A stretch of DNA of 19,306 bases from Desulfotomaculum sp. (lineage in GTDB: Bacteria; Bacillota; Desulfotomaculia; Desulfotomaculales; Ammonificaceae): the NCBI GenBank assembly GCA_012961725.1, contig DTYU01000124.1:1-19306 (forward strand), given 5' to 3'. This document shows, piece by piece, positions 7,522 through 14,130 of this stretch. Position 1 is the stretch's first letter; every line of letters starts with the position of its first letter. The position numbers and the translations under genes were made by a program. Below the pieces are notes generated by a model that was given only the letters and a program-made list of their open reading frames with translations, ran no database searches and was not told the DNA's origin.

Positions 7522-9036
7522 TTACAACTTCTCGGCGACGGCCTGCCAAAAAGTTGCGTCCTCAAAGCCCAAGCGCCAGATCCCTATCCCTTTTAGGCCG
7601 TACTCATTAACGAGGTCCAATTTCAAGCTTGCGGCAGCTGCGTCTTCGTACCACACCTCGTGCTTAACACCGTCTTTGTAGTAGTAAAAGAACGGCTCCC
7701 CGTAAATTTCGTGCCAATGAGGTCGCACCTCATATGCTTTTACCAAGTCGTTAACCGACTGATAGGTGAGGACCTCGGCAGTGCCGGAACCCCAGTCGTA
7801 GCCGTAGGTGGCAATGCCAAGCAGGATCTTCTCCTTCGGGATCACGCTGACCGCATATTTTATCACGCTCTGGACCCAGGGCAGCGAAGCGATCGGCCCC
7901 GGTACCCCGCCGGCCCAGTGCTCATCGTAGGTCATAATCTGAACCCAGTCGGCAGACGCACCGATGGCCCGGTAGTCGAATGCTCCGGACCAGGCGGCTG
8001 TAGGTGCGTCGGAGGCCTTGGCCGGTACGGAAACCACAGTCAGATAGCCCAAAGGCTCCAGGGCTGCTTTGAACTCCCTAATCAAAGCGGTATAATAACT
8101 GCGGTCTGTATACGGAATGTTTTCGAGGTCGATGTTAACACCCTGATACCCCTCATCCTTGAGGATGGTTATCATCCTTTGGATCAGTCGCTGCCGGTTG
8201 GCCCTGTTTGACAAAAGCTCATGCGCGTCTGCAGAACTGAACCCGCCGTCGCGGTAGTTATGTATCATGGCCAGTGGAATGACACCTTTTTCTAAGGCCA
8301 GCCCGACGGCGTCCCGGGGAGCGGAACCGGTGACGTTGCCGAAGCCGTCCACCAAAAACGAAAAGGTAGCGATGCTGCTGATCCGGTCGCCGTAAGTATT
8401 CAGAGAGCCGTATGACCGGGAGTCCCCGGTATAGTCTATCGCGCAGTAGCCTAAGACATGGGGGGCCGCTTCGGGCCCAGGTTCCGGCGTCGGTTCGGGT
8501 TCGGCGGCGGCAACGGGGATCTTTACCGTCTGCCCAACCTGCAGCATGTAAGGGTCGACGCCCGGGTTCGCCGCCAACAGGCTGTCCAGCGAAACGTCAT
8601 GCCTCTGCGCGATCAGGTAGAAGGTGTCGCCCGGCTGCACCACATACGCAGCATACTGCGGCGCTGCAGGAGGCTCCGGCGCGGGTTCAGGCTCAGTCTC
8701 CGGCGGGGCCTGGGGCTGAAGATTTAGCAACCCGGCGATCTTAGCGTAATCGCCCTCGTCCAAGATACCGTTTACATGCAGTTGATAGTCTTTTTGAAAA
8801 GCGGTTACGGCCTGCCTCGTTCGATGATCGAAATACACCGAAATACGGGTTCCTTTATAGTAGCCGAGTTCGGTCAAGCAGGTCTGCAACTGCCTGACGT
8901 CGGTACCCGTCATGCCGTACGACAGGGTTCGGCTTCCAAAGGGGGTTTCTGTACTTCCCGAAGCGGGTACTGTTGCAATCGCACAAACTGCAAAAATGAG
9001 CACCACCAAACAAAATAAACACAGGGATTTCTTCAT
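7522..9036 (-). CDS. Secreted peptidoglycan-binding / LysM / GH18 glycoside hydrolase (spore-wall or cortex type)
   Basis: A 504-residue exported protein. Residues 1-27 form a signal peptide (MKKSLCLFCLVVLIFAVCA). Residues 38-104 are a PG_binding_1 domain (LSYGMTGTDVRQLQTCLTELG). Residues 107-128 are a Pro/Glu linker and 130-174 a LysM domain (YVVQPGDTFYLIAQRH). A second Pro/Glu linker follows, then a GH18 domain from about 194 to the end. The GH18 catalytic region reads YQGVNIDLENI, with the proton-donor glutamate at residue 305, as in YaaH/SleL-type spore proteins that cleave N-acetylglucosaminyl bonds. The ATG at 9036 is chosen because AGGAGGG lies seven bases upstream and it starts the signal peptide. 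The frame is open further upstream to 9114, but that would bury the signal. It is a monocistronic unit with its own terminator. A role in the spore envelope is inferred from family. Confidence 0.92.
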   Translation of the reverse strand: MKKSLCLFCLVVLIFAVCAIATVPASGSTETPFGSRTLSYGMTGTDVRQLQTCLTELGYYKGTRISVYFDHRTRQAVTAFQKDYQLHVNGILDEGDYAKIAGLLNLQPQAPPETEPEPAPEPPAAPQYAAYVVQPGDTFYLIAQRHDVSLDSLLAANPGVDPYMLQVGQTVKIPVAAAEPEPTPEPGPEAAPHVLGYCAIDYTGDSRSYGSLNTYGDRISSIATFSFLVDGFGNVTGSAPRDAVGLALEKGVIPLAMIHNYRDGGFSSADAHELLSNRANRQRLIQRMITILKDEGYQGVNIDLENIPYTDRSYYTALIREFKAALEPLGYLTVVSVPAKASDAPTAAWSGAFDYRAIGASADWVQIMTYDEHWAGGVPGPIASLPWVQSVIKYAVSVIPKEKILLGIATYGYDWGSGTAEVLTYQSVNDLVKAYEVRPHWHEIYGEPFFYYYKDGVKHEVWYEDAAAASLKLDLVNEYGLKGIGIWRLGFEDATFWQAVAEKL

Positions 9037-9381
9037 AACGAACCCTCCTAAAACTCTTAACCCGGCTACGACCTTCCCTGCTGCGTAAAACTCTCCCCCC
9101 TTTCCCTGACACACTTAAAAGCGATGCTGAAACCCCATGCCCGGAGAACCAAGCCAGCCTTAATCGTTGGCCTTACGGTTATTGGCTTACCTACTTATTT
9201 CGACCATCTTCTCCAATATCCTTCAACAGGAATAAAAAAAGTAATATTTTAAACATTCTGGGAACCAAGGAACCGGTGTTTGTGGCGGGAGATTACGAGA
9301 AAACCAGCTGGCCTCCCGATGCCCTGCATGTATTCAGCATCCGGGATCTTTGAACGGAAAGATTTCGAAGGAACGGCATAT
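9037..9381. other. Intergenic region upstream of the GH18 gene; no confident gene
   Basis: About 345 bases lie between the GH18 start and the terminator of the zinc-ribbon gene. The composition is more AT-rich around 9180-9260 than in the flanking genes. It must hold the GH18 promoter, but I could not assign convincing SigA or sporulation-sigma elements. On the plus strand a frame without ATG stays open from roughly 9110 to the TGA at 9351-9353. Its last 30 codons look protein-like (see findings), but evidence for a gene is thin. Confidence 0.5.
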
Positions 9382-9420
9382 AAAAAGCTCTGGCACTCAC
9401 GTCGGTGAGTGCCAGAGCTA
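9382..9420 (-). terminator. Strong rho-independent terminator of the glycine-rich zinc-ribbon gene
   Basis: A perfect 15-base inverted repeat (AGCTCTGGCACTCAC at 9386-9400 paired with 9405-9419) has a four-base loop. On the minus strand it is followed by a run of five T residues. It starts about 30 bases after the stop of the zinc-ribbon gene. The other side carries only a short A-tract (complement TTTT), so weaker bidirectional action is possible. Confidence 0.93.
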
Positions 9421-9448
9421 AAAGAGCGTTCTGCAAGCCGGCACGGCG

Positions 9449-9703
9449 CTATCCGCGGGTCATCTTAGACCCGCACTGCGGGCAACTAACCTCCAGACAG
9501 GGTGTACCCGGCCGGTGCGGCACCTGCGCGCCGCATTGGGGGCAGACGCACACCCCGCCCCGACCAACACCCGCGCCCGGTGTGCCCAGCGGACGGCGTC
9601 CTTTCCCGCCGCCACGGCCGCCGCCTCTACCGCCGCCACCACCCTGACCGCCGCCTCTACCGCCGCCGATTCCCCTTCCTCCTCCGCCTGCGCCGCGCGG
9701 CAT
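9449..9703 (-). CDS. Small glycine/arginine-rich zinc-ribbon protein
   Basis: An 84-residue protein. It starts with MPRGAGGGG and continues with an almost pure Gly/Arg tract to about residue 35. It ends in a zinc-ribbon-like module, VCVCPQCGAQVPHRPGTPCL then SCPQCGSKMTRG, with cysteines at 52, 54, 57, 69, 74 and 77. The N-terminal MPRG and the C-terminal CPxCG pairs recall small MPRGDGTGP-type proteins found in anaerobes near Mrp/NifX-like iron-sulfur or Fe-Mo cofactor proteins; this is recollection and no such neighbour is here. The ATG has AAAGGGG with a nine-base spacer, and the strong terminator just downstream supports a real transcription unit. Possible metal, iron-sulfur or nucleic-acid binding cannot be separated by sequence alone. 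Confidence 0.8.
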   Translation of the reverse strand: MPRGAGGGGRGIGGGRGGGQGGGGGRGGGRGGGKGRRPLGTPGAGVGRGGVCVCPQCGAQVPHRPGTPCLEVSCPQCGSKMTRG

Positions 9704-9770
9704 AGTAAGATTCCCCTTTCACCAAAATTTCCGCGTGCGTAGTGATAACGGATCCCCAAAACCACACCGA

Positions 9771-9816
9771 AAACGAAAGCGGCACAAAAGTTCCAGCCCG
9801 GAAACCCTTGCCGCTT
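9771..9816 (-). terminator. Possible terminator after tRNA-Cys
   Basis: On the minus strand AAGCGGCA pairs with TGCCGCTT (plus-strand arms 9809-9816 and 9777-9784). The 24-base interior can form a small inner stem (GTTTCC/GGAAC), and TCGTTTTC follows. The long loop makes it a weaker candidate. It could end the tRNA transcript or mark a processing point before the zinc-ribbon gene. Confidence 0.45.
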
Positions 9817-9826
9817 CTACATCTTT

Positions 9827-9902
9827 TGGAGGCGGCAGGCGGATTCGAACCGCCGCATAACGGTTTTGCAGACCGTCGCCTTGGCCACTTGGCTATGCCG
9901 CC
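9827..9902 (-). tRNA. tRNA-Cys (anticodon GCA), CCA encoded
   Basis: The minus strand folds as a full cloverleaf. The acceptor is GGCGGCA/TGCCGCC with discriminator T and an encoded CCA. The D arm starts GCCAAGTGG, the anticodon arm is ACGGTCTGCAAAACCGT with GCA at plus positions 9867-9869, and the T arm is GGCGGTTCGAATCCGCC. It lies between guaA and the zinc-ribbon gene, with its own promoter-like elements upstream. Confidence 0.97.
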
Positions 9903-9926
9903 CTTCGTCACGGCTTAGCAAATTCT

Positions 9927-9956
9927 ATTATATACTACCGGCCGGCCTCACGGCAA
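9927..9956 (-). promoter_or_regulatory. SigA-type promoter for tRNA-Cys
   Basis: On the minus strand TTGCCG (9951-9956) is separated by 18 bases from a perfect TATAAT (9927-9932). The mature tRNA begins about 25 bases after the -10 box. No terminator is visible after guaA, so read-through may also contribute. Confidence 0.7.
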
Positions 9957-9970
9957 TACGTTTGACAGCT

Positions 9971-11527
9971 TTACTCCCATTCTATCGTGGCAGGAGGTTT
10001 CGAGGTGATGTCATACACCACCCGGTTCACCCCGGGCACCTCACGCACAATCCTGGCAGCCATCCGCTCGAGCAGATCATGCGGCAGGCGCGCCCAGTCC
10101 GCGGTCATCCCGTCCTGGCTCTCCACCGCCCGCACAATAACGGTATGCGCGTATGTGCGCGCGTCACCCATCACACCGACGCTGCGGATATCCGGAAGGA
10201 CGGCGAAATACTGCCAGACCCTCCGGTCAAGCCCCGCCTGCTTGATTTCCCCTGTTACAATGGCGTCGGCCCGCCGCAAGACGTTGAGCTTCTCTTCGGT
10301 CACCGGTCCTAAGATCCGCACCGCTAACCCCGGCCCCGGAAAAGGCTGCCGCCAGATGATCTCCTCCGGCAGGCCGAGTTCCCGACCGAGTTCGCGCACC
10401 TCATCCTTGAACAGCCAGCGGAGCGGCTCCACCAGCCTAAGCGGCATATCCGCCGGCAGCCCGCCCACGTTATGGTGAGACTTGATCCGCGCTGCCGTAG
10501 CCGTACCGCTTTCGACCACGTCCGGGTAAAGCGTCCCCTGGACCAAAAACTCCACATTACCCTGTTTCCGCGCTTCCTCCTCAAAAACCCGGATAAACTC
10601 CGCGCCGATAACCCGCCGCTTCGCTTCGGGCTCCGCCACCCCTGCGAGTTTTTTTAAAAAGCGGTCCTTCGCATCGACATAGACTATCGGGATGCCGAGG
10701 CGCCTAAAGGCCTCTCGCACCGATTCCGGCTCTCCTTCCCGCAACAGCCCGTGGTTGACAAAGACACAGGTCAGCCTTTCGCCTATCGCCCGGTACACTA
10801 AAACCGCAGCAACCGAAGAATCCACCCCACCGCTCAAGGCACAGATGGCGCTCCCGTGACCGACCGTTTCCCGTACTTCCGCTGCAGCCGCCGCCAAAAA
10901 AGAGCCCATGGTCCAGGTGCCGCCGCACCCGCAAATCCCATAGAGAAAGTTCTCTATCATCCGCCTGCCTTCCGGTGTATGCACAACCTCTGGGTGAAAC
11001 TGAACCGCATACAGCCTGCGGGTGTTGTCTTCCATTGCGGCAATGGGGGCCGAATCGGTACTTGCCGATACAACAAAGCCCGGCGGGACCGCCTCCACCC
11101 GGTCACCGTGGCTCATCCAGCACCAAGTTTTCCCCGCCAATCCCTTAAAAAGCCCTTCACTGCCAGTAATCCCAATACGTGCTCTGCCGTACTCGCGGTG
11201 ACTGGCACGAACCACCCTGCCGCCCAAAAGATGCCCCATCAACTGCATCCCGTAGCATATCCCCAGCACAGGAACACCCATCTCGAAAACCGCAAGCGGC
11301 AGAGCCGGCGCGTTCTCCTCATAAACGCTCGACGGCCCGCCCGAAAGGATAATGCCGCACGGCTTGCGCGAGCTAATCCGTTCGAGCGGTGTATAATAAG
11401 GGATAATCTCACAGTAAACCCGGCACTCCCTTACGCGCCGGGCGATAAGCTGTGTATACTGGCCGCCGAAATCAAGCAGCAAAATTAGCTCTTTCCTCGG
11501 GTCCTGCAACTCATTTCCCGCCTTCAT
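9971..11527 (-). CDS. guaA: GMP synthase (glutamine-hydrolysing)
   Basis: Converts XMP to GMP using ATP and glutamine-derived ammonia. It is about 518 residues. Residues about 14-200 form the class I glutamine amidotransferase, with LLLDFGGQYTQLIARRVRE, the nucleophile C91 in GICYGMQLMG, and H178 and E180 in FHPEVVHT. The ATP-pyrophosphatase domain has the P-loop LSGGVDSSVAAVL at 231-243. The C-terminal dimerisation domain ends in RVVYDITSKPPATIEWE, the normal family terminus. The ATG at 11527 overlaps the hpt stop by 17 nt, and its GAGG is only three bases away. A TTG at 11509, with GGCGGG eight bases before it, is a reasonable alternative. A longer start at 11581 would add residues unlike the family. 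Coupled with hpt in a purine unit. Confidence 0.96.
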   Translation of the reverse strand: MKAGNELQDPRKELILLLDFGGQYTQLIARRVRECRVYCEIIPYYTPLERISSRKPCGIILSGGPSSVYEENAPALPLAVFEMGVPVLGICYGMQLMGHLLGGRVVRASHREYGRARIGITGSEGLFKGLAGKTWCWMSHGDRVEAVPPGFVVSASTDSAPIAAMEDNTRRLYAVQFHPEVVHTPEGRRMIENFLYGICGCGGTWTMGSFLAAAAAEVRETVGHGSAICALSGGVDSSVAAVLVYRAIGERLTCVFVNHGLLREGEPESVREAFRRLGIPIVYVDAKDRFLKKLAGVAEPEAKRRVIGAEFIRVFEEEARKQGNVEFLVQGTLYPDVVESGTATAARIKSHHNVGGLPADMPLRLVEPLRWLFKDEVRELGRELGLPEEIIWRQPFPGPGLAVRILGPVTEEKLNVLRRADAIVTGEIKQAGLDRRVWQYFAVLPDIRSVGVMGDARTYAHTVIVRAVESQDGMTADWARLPHDLLERMAARIVREVPGVNRVVYDITSKPPATIEWE

Positions 11528-12062
11528 AAACCTCGCGCTGCAAAACACAGATGTCCGGCAGGTTCCGGTAACGTCCGGCATAGTCCAAGCCGTAGCCGAC
11601 CAGAAACCGGTCTGGAACGGAAAAGCCTAAGTAATCGATCTTCACCGGCACCTTGCGCCGGGAGGGCTTATCCAACAGCGCGCAAACCTTAAACCCTGCC
11701 GGCCCCTGCGAAAGCAAATGCTCGGCAATGCATTTCAAAGTCAAGCCGGTATCAACGATATCTTCTACCAGCAGGACCTCGCGTCCCGTGACGCTCTTAT
11801 CAAGATCCTTGAGAAACCGTACTACTCCGCTTGAGGTGCTTGAGGAACCATAACTGGAGACGGCGATGAAGTCTAATTCCACCGGGACCGTCAAAACGCG
11901 CAGAAGGTCGGCCAAAAAAACCACCGACCCCTTAAGTACGCCTATTGCAAGGAGTTCCTTGCCCCGGTAGTCTGCAGAGATCTCCTCCCCCAGCACAGCA
12001 ACCCGCTCCTGAATCTGCTGGCGCGTTAAAAGCACCCTTTCAATGTCTGGGTACAACAACAT
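11511..12062 (-). CDS. hpt: Hypoxanthine (guanine) phosphoribosyltransferase
   Basis: Salvages hypoxanthine and guanine to IMP and GMP with PRPP. It is about 183 residues, normal for the family. Signatures are LLYPDIERVLLTRQQIQERV at the N-terminus, AIGVLKGSVVFLADLLR (pyrophosphate loop), and the PRPP-binding VLLVEDIVDTGLTLK. Then come KVCALLDKPSRRKVPV and the late DYLGFSVPDRFLVGYGLDYAGRYRNLP. I place the start at the ATG at 12062. GGAGGG almost touches it, so one of the two following TTG codons (12059, 12056), which are better spaced, may be used instead. The frame is open to 12098 (TTG), but without an SD. A near-consensus promoter lies about 50 bases upstream, and guaA follows with overlap. 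Confidence 0.95.
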   Translation of the reverse strand: MLLYPDIERVLLTRQQIQERVAVLGEEISADYRGKELLAIGVLKGSVVFLADLLRVLTVPVELDFIAVSSYGSSSTSSGVVRFLKDLDKSVTGREVLLVEDIVDTGLTLKCIAEHLLSQGPAGFKVCALLDKPSRRKVPVKIDYLGFSVPDRFLVGYGLDYAGRYRNLPDICVLQREVYEGGK

Positions 12063-12109
12063 ACCCTCCGGTTTGTGGAAAATTGAAGAACTCCGCAAAA
12101 ATATGAGTT

Positions 12110-12139
12110 ATTATAACCGGCGAAAGGCGATCCTGTCAA
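12110..12139 (-). promoter_or_regulatory. SigA promoter of the hpt-guaA unit
   Basis: On the minus strand a perfect TTGACA (12134-12139) and a perfect TATAAT (12110-12115) are separated by 18 bases. The -10 box is about 48 bases before the hpt start, giving a leader of about 40 bases. No purine riboswitch is visible in that short leader. Confidence 0.85.
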
Positions 12140-12230
12140 CGCATGCGGCTAAAGGTCTTTCTTTAATTATCAACAAACGTCGAACGTACCACTTAAAAAC
12201 CTTGTGTCTTTGTGAGTTTGTGTGCGGGGA

Positions 12231-12251
12231 AAACCCTCGTCTGCTGACGAG
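12231..12251 (-). terminator. Weak terminator after the histidine-kinase-like gene
   Basis: Directly after the stop codon the minus strand reads CTCGTC, a four-base loop, GACGAG, then GGTTTTCCC. The stem is only six base pairs and the T-run four, so termination may be partial. Confidence 0.5.
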
Positions 12252-13016
12252 TCAGGCATTTTCGTCGGTTTGTGCCGGTGGTACCAGCAGGCGGAAGCTG
12301 CTGACTTCTCCGAGTGTGCACTCGACCCAGAAGCGCCCGCCGTTTAACTTTGTCAACTCACGTGCCAAGAATAAAACTTGCTCCTTTCCCAGGTTGTTGT
12401 TGCTCGAACCTAAATACCCTCGTTCGTTCATCCGCCACCCTGGGGATAAATTATGCCAGACAGTAAACAGAACGTTTCTATCCGCCGGAGAACACGCCAA
12501 ACCCGCCCTTCCCCCGGCGGGAGTCATCTCAACCGCAAAAAGCAGCAGGCCCGTCAGCGTTTCCGTCAGCAATACGTCTCTAACCATGACAGCCTTTGCC
12601 CCGGGTAAAACCTTCACCGCCAGCTCAACGCCTCTTAAGTCGGCCTTATTCTCCATGATTTTACAGCAGTTTACCACCAGTTCTTCAGCGGGAACCACCG
12701 GCTTGCATCGCTTGCAGCTCTGCAGTTGCCTCTCGATGCTACTTACCAAAAGCCGCTCAAGTTTTTGGCTCGCCTCCCGGATATAATGCAAGTACTCCAA
12801 CACATCTCCCGGAAAGTCATTACCGTGCTTTAAAAAAAGCAGTTCGGAAAAACCCTTTATGCCCATTAAAAGGGTACGCATTTGGTAGCTAATTACCAAA
12901 CAAGGAACGTTTTGCAAATCGTTGCCGGCATAATCCTCTAATGAAAGCAAGAGCCCGCCGATACCCTGCACGACCTTCTGTAGGCTATTGTATCCTTCCT
13001 TGGAAAAACGAACCAC
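12252..13016 (-). CDS. Degenerate histidine-kinase-like protein (pseudokinase candidate)
   Basis: A 254-residue soluble protein with the outline of a sensor-kinase core (HisKA plus HATPase) but without its catalytic residues. The dimerisation segment ISYQMRTLLMGIKGFSELL (42-60) aligns with the classical SHELRTPLTAIKGFAELL box, with tyrosine Y44 where the phospho-accepting histidine should be. The N-box (usual NLLxNAxKYTP) reads GLLLFAVEMTP at 156-166, lacking both asparagines and the lysine. The DxGxG box is unrecognisable around 186-195 (VWHNLSPGWR). The last part, FLARELTKLNGGRFWVEC, resembles the end of an ATPase domain. No sensor domain, transmembrane segment or response regulator is visible. 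The GTG start has GGGGGAT ten bases upstream. It is isolated, divergent from the lytic-transglycosylase-like gene and upstream of hpt. A non-catalytic signalling or scaffold role is an inference. Confidence 0.75.
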   Translation of the reverse strand: MVRFSKEGYNSLQKVVQGIGGLLLSLEDYAGNDLQNVPCLVISYQMRTLLMGIKGFSELLFLKHGNDFPGDVLEYLHYIREASQKLERLLVSSIERQLQSCKRCKPVVPAEELVVNCCKIMENKADLRGVELAVKVLPGAKAVMVRDVLLTETLTGLLLFAVEMTPAGGRAGLACSPADRNVLFTVWHNLSPGWRMNERGYLGSSNNNLGKEQVLFLARELTKLNGGRFWVECTLGEVSSFRLLVPPAQTDENA

Positions 13017-13433
13017 CTTATTCTATCCCCCATCTTAGCCAAATCTCGGTCAAGACTAACACACAGCCTCTAATTTGTCAATATCACCAGATTAGCCATT
13101 TTTTGATGTATTTTGCAGAATGCTGTCACAAACAATGTGCTCCGCTCACGAACAATCTTGCCCGTAATGGGAAAAAGTCAATATCTAACGGCCTCCCTAT
13201 AGATTTCCTCTAAAGATTTTAAACATATTGCCACCTGTATCGATAAAGCGTAACGGGGGAGTCTCGTCAACCTTCCTTTACACGGCCTTATCAGACTCTG
13301 CCAGATACGACAGATTTTTTGATTATATTCCCAACCGACTCCTTGCGACAAAACAACAAGAATTGTGATAGAGGATGTTGCCGGCGTCCACCGAATTTAA
13401 CATAGGTCAACATTTATAGGGGGCAATATTCGG
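13017..13433. other. Shared divergent intergenic region
   Basis: About 417 bases, clearly more AT-rich than the flanking genes. It contains the leaders of the kinase-like gene (minus) and the transglycosylase-like gene (plus). The nonamer GTCAATATC occurs twice, near 13077 and 13168. I found no tRNA, terminator or plausible small gene with an SD in it. The plus-strand gene's SD (AGGGGGC) is at the right end, but a convincing plus-strand promoter was not found. Confidence 0.6.
13053..13081 (-). promoter_or_regulatory. Possible promoter of the kinase-like gene
   Basis: On the minus strand a perfect TTGACA (13076-13081) is followed after 17 bases by TAGTCT (13053-13058), which matches the -10 consensus at only three positions. 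The distance to the GTG start is about 36 bases. Confidence 0.35.
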
Positions 13434-14018
13434 TTGCTCGACAAAAAATGGCTGCAGCACAAGCCAGGCAATCCCGCAGGTGCATTCATGCCAAAAGATC
13501 TCGTTGACCCGGTCTCCACCTGGCGGGCGGCGCCGCGTCTAAACGGCAACTCACTGAACGCCGTTTTCCGGGCTGCAGGCAGTCGCTACTCCTTGTCTCC
13601 GGCACTGCTCAAAGCCATCGGTGAGGCTCTTTCAGGGCTCCGGGCGGATATGGTTTCCCCGGCAGGAAAATTGGGTTTGATGCAACTTTCCCCCGGCGTG
13701 GCAAGGCTCTTGCGGCTGCAAGACCCATTCGACCCGGTGGAAAATATCTTCGGCGGGGCGCGGTACCTGCGCCTTCTGTTAGACCGCAGCGGGGGAGACC
13801 TCCGCCTTGCGCTTGCCGCTTATTTCAACAGCGAGGAAGCAGGCGTTGCCGCGGAAGCCCCTCCTTCCCGGGAAACGCAGGCGTTTATCGATTCGGTATA
13901 CGCTTTTGCGGCGGCCTTTGCCGGCCGGAAAAAACAAGAGCAAAAAGGCGAACTCTTCACTGACCTCGCCGGTTTGCTCAAAAACTCGCCCAAAGCTCGC
14001 AAAGACACCAGATTCTAA
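13434..14018 (+). CDS. Lytic-transglycosylase-like (SLT fold) protein with altered catalytic motif
   Basis: The only plus-strand gene in the window, 194 residues. Residues about 45-160 match the SLT/lysozyme-like fold: LSPALLKAI (54-62), VSPAGKLGLMQLSPGVARLL (74-93), DPFDPVENIFGGARYL (97-112) and LALAAYFNSEEAGV (125-138). In active enzymes the catalytic glutamate is in an ES pair ten residues before SPAG-GLMQL; here that pair is L66-S67. The nearest glutamate, E64, is two residues away. The usual AAYNAG is also broken into AAYFNSEEAG. No signal peptide or membrane segment is seen. The TTG start is chosen because AGGGGGC lies about ten bases upstream; an ATG at codon 19 is the alternative. It may bind rather than cut peptidoglycan, or have a shifted catalytic residue. 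Confidence 0.8.
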   Translation: MLDKKWLQHKPGNPAGAFMPKDLVDPVSTWRAAPRLNGNSLNAVFRAAGSRYSLSPALLKAIGEALSGLRADMVSPAGKLGLMQLSPGVARLLRLQDPFDPVENIFGGARYLRLLLDRSGGDLRLALAAYFNSEEAGVAAEAPPSRETQAFIDSVYAFAAAFAGRKKQEQKGELFTDLAGLLKNSPKARKDTRF

Positions 14019-14130
14019 CTTCTGGGTTTCATTTTTTCCCTTTAATAACACTGGCTACTTCTCCGTCGCCCGGCACTCAACTCGACGTAAAGGAATGCGA
14101 GACAGGCAAACAGCGTTCCCGGTGAGATGA

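Noticed and set aside
9037..9114. N-terminal extension of the GH18 protein to 9114
   Set aside because: It would place the signal peptide 26 residues inside the protein, and the AGGAGGG site clearly serves the ATG at 9036.
9502..9742. Plus-strand Ala/Pro/Arg-rich frames opposite the zinc-ribbon gene
   Set aside because: They are the low-complexity complement of the Gly/Arg tract, while the minus-strand gene has a good SD, cysteine motifs and a terminator.
11528..11581. Longer guaA start at 11581
   Set aside because: The added 18 residues are unlike the family and lie entirely within hpt; the start near 11527 or 11509 suffices.
12063..12109. Purine riboswitch before hpt
   Set aside because: The leader after the promoter is only about 40 bases and lacks the three-stem purine aptamer.
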